Position numbers and translations under genes: made by a program. A DNA stretch of 64,000 nt from Pararhizobium sp. IMCC21322 (lineage in GTDB: Bacteria; Pseudomonadota; Alphaproteobacteria; Rhizobiales; GCA-2746425), in NCBI RefSeq assembly GCF_030758295.1, contig NZ_CP132335.1, forward strand, positions 1,712,412 to 1,776,411, read 5' to 3'. A model generated the notes under the pieces. That model saw only the letters and a program-made list of their open reading frames with translations. It was not told where the DNA came from and ran no database searches. This document shows positions 62,184 to 64,000 of the stretch, piece by piece (positions within the stretch are counted from its first letter, which is position 1; every line of letters begins with the position of its first letter).

Positions 62184-63233
62184 ATGAAAATTGGTTTGAG
62201 TCTCGCGGTCGCGTCATTGCTGATGACAACGGCAGCCTTGCAGGCCGCTGAAAAGCTTGCGCCCCTGGAAAAGGGTGTGAACTTTGTCGCGCCCTACACA
62301 CTGGCAGGTTCTGCTGAAAAAAGCGCGTTTGTGGAACGTGCAGGTGAAGACGAGGAAGCCTCTCGAGTTCTCAACGGACAACGTGCTGATGAAGGTGAGT
62401 ATCCCTATCAGACCGCATTGCTGCGCGTTGATGTAGAGAAGAGCACAGTGGCTCAATTCTGTGGTGGCTCGATGATTCAGGACCAGTGGGTTTTGACAGC
62501 GGCACACTGCGTTGTCGATGCGCGTGATGATGGGCTTTATCTCGTTGACTCAAGCAATATTGGCATTCTTGTAGGGTCAAACAATATTACAAAAGGCGGG
62601 GATTTGATCGGCATTGAACAGATCAAGGTCCATCCGTCCTATAACCCAAACAGCTTTGAAAATGATATCGCGCTGCTGAAGCTTGTGCGCAAGCCAACGT
62701 CGGCTTTCAAGACCATCACGATTCCCACCGAGGAATATGCTGATATTCTGGAACAGCCCGGTGTGGAATCAATTGTGACAGGTTGGGGCCGGACGGAAAC
62801 CGGGACAGCATCTATTGAGCTTCTTGAAGGCAAAATCGAAATTCTGGACCGCGCCATCTGTAATGCAGTTATGATGGAGCCACGCCGAAAGGCTGCGGCC
62901 AGTTCATTTTCGGAAGCCGTTGAAATTCTGGGCGTCAAGGGTGACATTGCCAATAAGCTGTGGCTGGATATGAACGCCGCTGTGCAAGAACCTTTCTCCG
63001 AGAATATGATCTGCTCGGGAACACCGCTTGGCCCACGCGGCGCATGCGATGGCGATAGCGGTGGCCCTTTGGTCGTGCGTCAGACGGATGGCACGTTCAT
63101 TCAGGCCGGGATCGTAAGCTGGGGCATGTTCAGTTCAGACGAACCGGGTTGTAACCGTAACGCCAAATTCTCGGCCTATACCCGTGCAGGCAATTATGCC
63201 GATTGGGTTCTGGGCGAGTTAGGCTTTAAATAA
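62184..63233 (+). CDS. Exported trypsin-fold serine protease zymogen
   Basis: A 349-residue protein. Signal peptide about 1-22, propeptide 23-61, then VLNGQ (62-66) in place of the usual IVGG; Arg61 lies directly before. Triad: His108 (TAAHC), Asp161 (NDIALLKL), Ser292 (GDSGGP). The pocket residue six before Ser292 is Gly286, not Asp, so the mature enzyme is not expected to prefer Arg/Lys. An insertion of about 40 residues (around 225-270) precedes MICSG. AGGAAAA lies before the ATG. It closes the cluster with the CHAT and caspase genes. Confidence 0.9.
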   Translation: MKIGLSLAVASLLMTTAALQAAEKLAPLEKGVNFVAPYTLAGSAEKSAFVERAGEDEEASRVLNGQRADEGEYPYQTALLRVDVEKSTVAQFCGGSMIQDQWVLTAAHCVVDARDDGLYLVDSSNIGILVGSNNITKGGDLIGIEQIKVHPSYNPNSFENDIALLKLVRKPTSAFKTITIPTEEYADILEQPGVESIVTGWGRTETGTASIELLEGKIEILDRAICNAVMMEPRRKAAASSFSEAVEILGVKGDIANKLWLDMNAAVQEPFSENMICSGTPLGPRGACDGDSGGPLVVRQTDGTFIQAGIVSWGMFSSDEPGCNRNAKFSAYTRAGNYADWVLGELGFK

Positions 63234-63249
63234 TCCAGGCTCTGAAGTC

Positions 63250-64000
63250 GTGCATATCATCGGAAAAGTCTTTTTCGGCGTTATCGCGACAATCCTGCTT
63301 TTTCTGATCATGACGGCTGGAAACCCTCCAGCCGTCTCTTTTTTTTGGAAAACCGAAACTCTGACTGTTGTCGGGCATGAGACTGAAGACTGGAATTCTG
63401 GCTGGGGCATCATCAGAAGAACCCTGCCGCGTGTGGACCGCAGTTCGCCTGAAGCGAAGTATCCGACAGCCATGCTCCATATCGACGAGCACATAACAGA
63501 TCGGGATGCAGTGGTGGAAAACTGGCCCATTGGCCTGCAGGTGAAATCACGCCTGCACCCGTCTGAACGCATCGCCTATCCCTCCAGCAAATGGCCATTC
63601 ATGACGGTGCCGGCATTTGGCTTTGCAACGGTTCTGCTGTTTCTGGCGGGATTTCAAATACACCGCCTGTTTGAACAGAAACCTCCTGCAAACAGCAGCC
63701 AACGGCAATCCAGTGGCTACGGCTCAGCGGGCTGGATCCTGGCGCTTTTCATCCTGCTTTTCACAGCGGTTCCGCTGTTTCTAACGATTTTCGCAGCAAA
63801 CTTTGGCGACCCTCCGCCGCGCTCTGTCCTCTGGCCCCGTGAAACGGTGGAAATTGTCTCATCGGAGGCGCGTATCTTCAATGTTGGCAATGGCACCAAG
63901 GCTGCCTATTTGGATGTATTCGTCAAAGCACCGAATGATTTGAACGCGGCAACAGAACAGATTAAAGGCACATCCTATTCGTCTGTTTCGATCCGCCACG
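63250..64000 (+). CDS. Membrane protein, partial at the window end
   Basis: An open frame of 250 codons from GTG 63250 that runs past the window end. Helices at about 4-21, 119-136 and 162-182. The first outer part (FFWKTETLTVVGHETEDWNSG, RDAVVENWPIGLQVKSRLHPSERIAYP) and the later repeat-like part (RSVLWPRETVEIVSSEARIF) suggest two beta domains of DUF3592-like outline. It begins 16 bases after the serine protease gene, so it is likely the next gene of the unit. Frame and stop codon absence support it as coding. Confidence 0.65.
   Translation, partial: MHIIGKVFFGVIATILLFLIMTAGNPPAVSFFWKTETLTVVGHETEDWNSGWGIIRRTLPRVDRSSPEAKYPTAMLHIDEHITDRDAVVENWPIGLQVKSRLHPSERIAYPSSKWPFMTVPAFGFATVLLFLAGFQIHRLFEQKPPANSSQRQSSGYGSAGWILALFILLFTAVPLFLTIFAANFGDPPPRSVLWPRETVEIVSSEARIFNVGNGTKAAYLDVFVKAPNDLNAATEQIKGTSYSSVSIRH

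Noticed and set aside
55913-63233. Gasdermin or CRISPR-linked caspase (Craspase-like) system
   Set aside because: No gasdermin-like small protein, Cas7-11 or nucleic-acid sensor is present, and the proteases carry export signals.
1-64000. CRISPR arrays, tRNA and rRNA genes
   Set aside because: No regularly spaced repeats, no tRNA T-arm with matching acceptor stem, and no rRNA-like sequence were recognised by eye; a tRNAscan or Infernal run would settle this.

Overview
The window reads as DNA of an alphaproteobacterium, probably a marine member of the Rhodobacterales or a neighbouring order. This is inferred from the protein families present (Ti-type TraA relaxase with MobC, a DUF995 exported protein, FCD GntR and LysR sugar-acid operons, a tripartite tricarboxylate transporter, a CadR/PbrR-like MerR with a CDF exporter); no rRNA or tRNA was seen to fix it. 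Gene density is normal from about 32.6 kb to the end and lower, with many broken genes, from 1 to 32.6 kb.

1-11 kb is plasmid- or element-like: a two-gene unit ending in a Lit-like zinc metalloprotease, ArdA antirestriction protein, a long ParB-like protein that appears to lack a normal start codon, a ParDE-type toxin-antitoxin pair, a serine recombinase, several XRE regulators and a regulator/GNAT pair joined stop-to-start. 11-19 kb holds single genes: a DUF995 protein, a winged-helix/TPR regulator, a MerR-CDF metal efflux pair with a 19-bp-spaced promoter, an EamA transporter, and proteins of unknown function. 19-28 kb is broken by insertion sequences: IS66 ends (two), an IS5 fragment, two IS3 remnants (one with a nonsense codon in orfA), an IS1182-like tail, and a complete-ended IS30 element whose transposase carries a nonsense codon. 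Between them stand MarC, an exported flavin amine oxidase and a DUF2721 protein. 28.8-32.2 kb encodes a TraA-like relaxase-helicase, MobC and a small coupled gene, so mobilisation functions close the element-like part.

32.6-36.4 kb has a FAS1 fragment, an exported ankyrin protein, and an HbpS/GlcG-like exported protein next to a FixJ-type regulator and a sensor kinase, an arrangement recalling HbpS-SenS-SenR of Streptomyces. 36.9-47.2 kb is one long sugar-acid operon: two SDR dehydrogenases, a glucarate-dehydratase-like enolase-superfamily enzyme, a complete ABC sugar importer, a GntR regulator, an unannotated 54-residue ORF, an APH-fold kinase and an enolase paralogue whose active site is altered. 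A perfect 20-bp palindrome lies upstream. 48.8-55.6 kb is a second sugar-acid set: a KDG-dehydratase-family enzyme, a LysR regulator, a galactarate/altronate-dehydratase-family enzyme and a TctCBA transporter. The motif GATACC-N5-GGTATC-AGCCGA occurs before two of these genes, and a weaker copy before a third. The two regions plausibly feed hexarates through 5-keto-4-deoxyglucarate to 2,5-dioxopentanoate.

55.9-64.0 kb is the most unusual part: an exported TPR-CHAT protease, an exported caspase-like protease, a small membrane protein, an exported chymotrypsin-fold zymogen and two membrane proteins in one cluster. The zymogen has an Arg just before its predicted new N-terminus, so a CHAT/caspase-to-serine-protease activation cascade in the periplasm is a testable idea.
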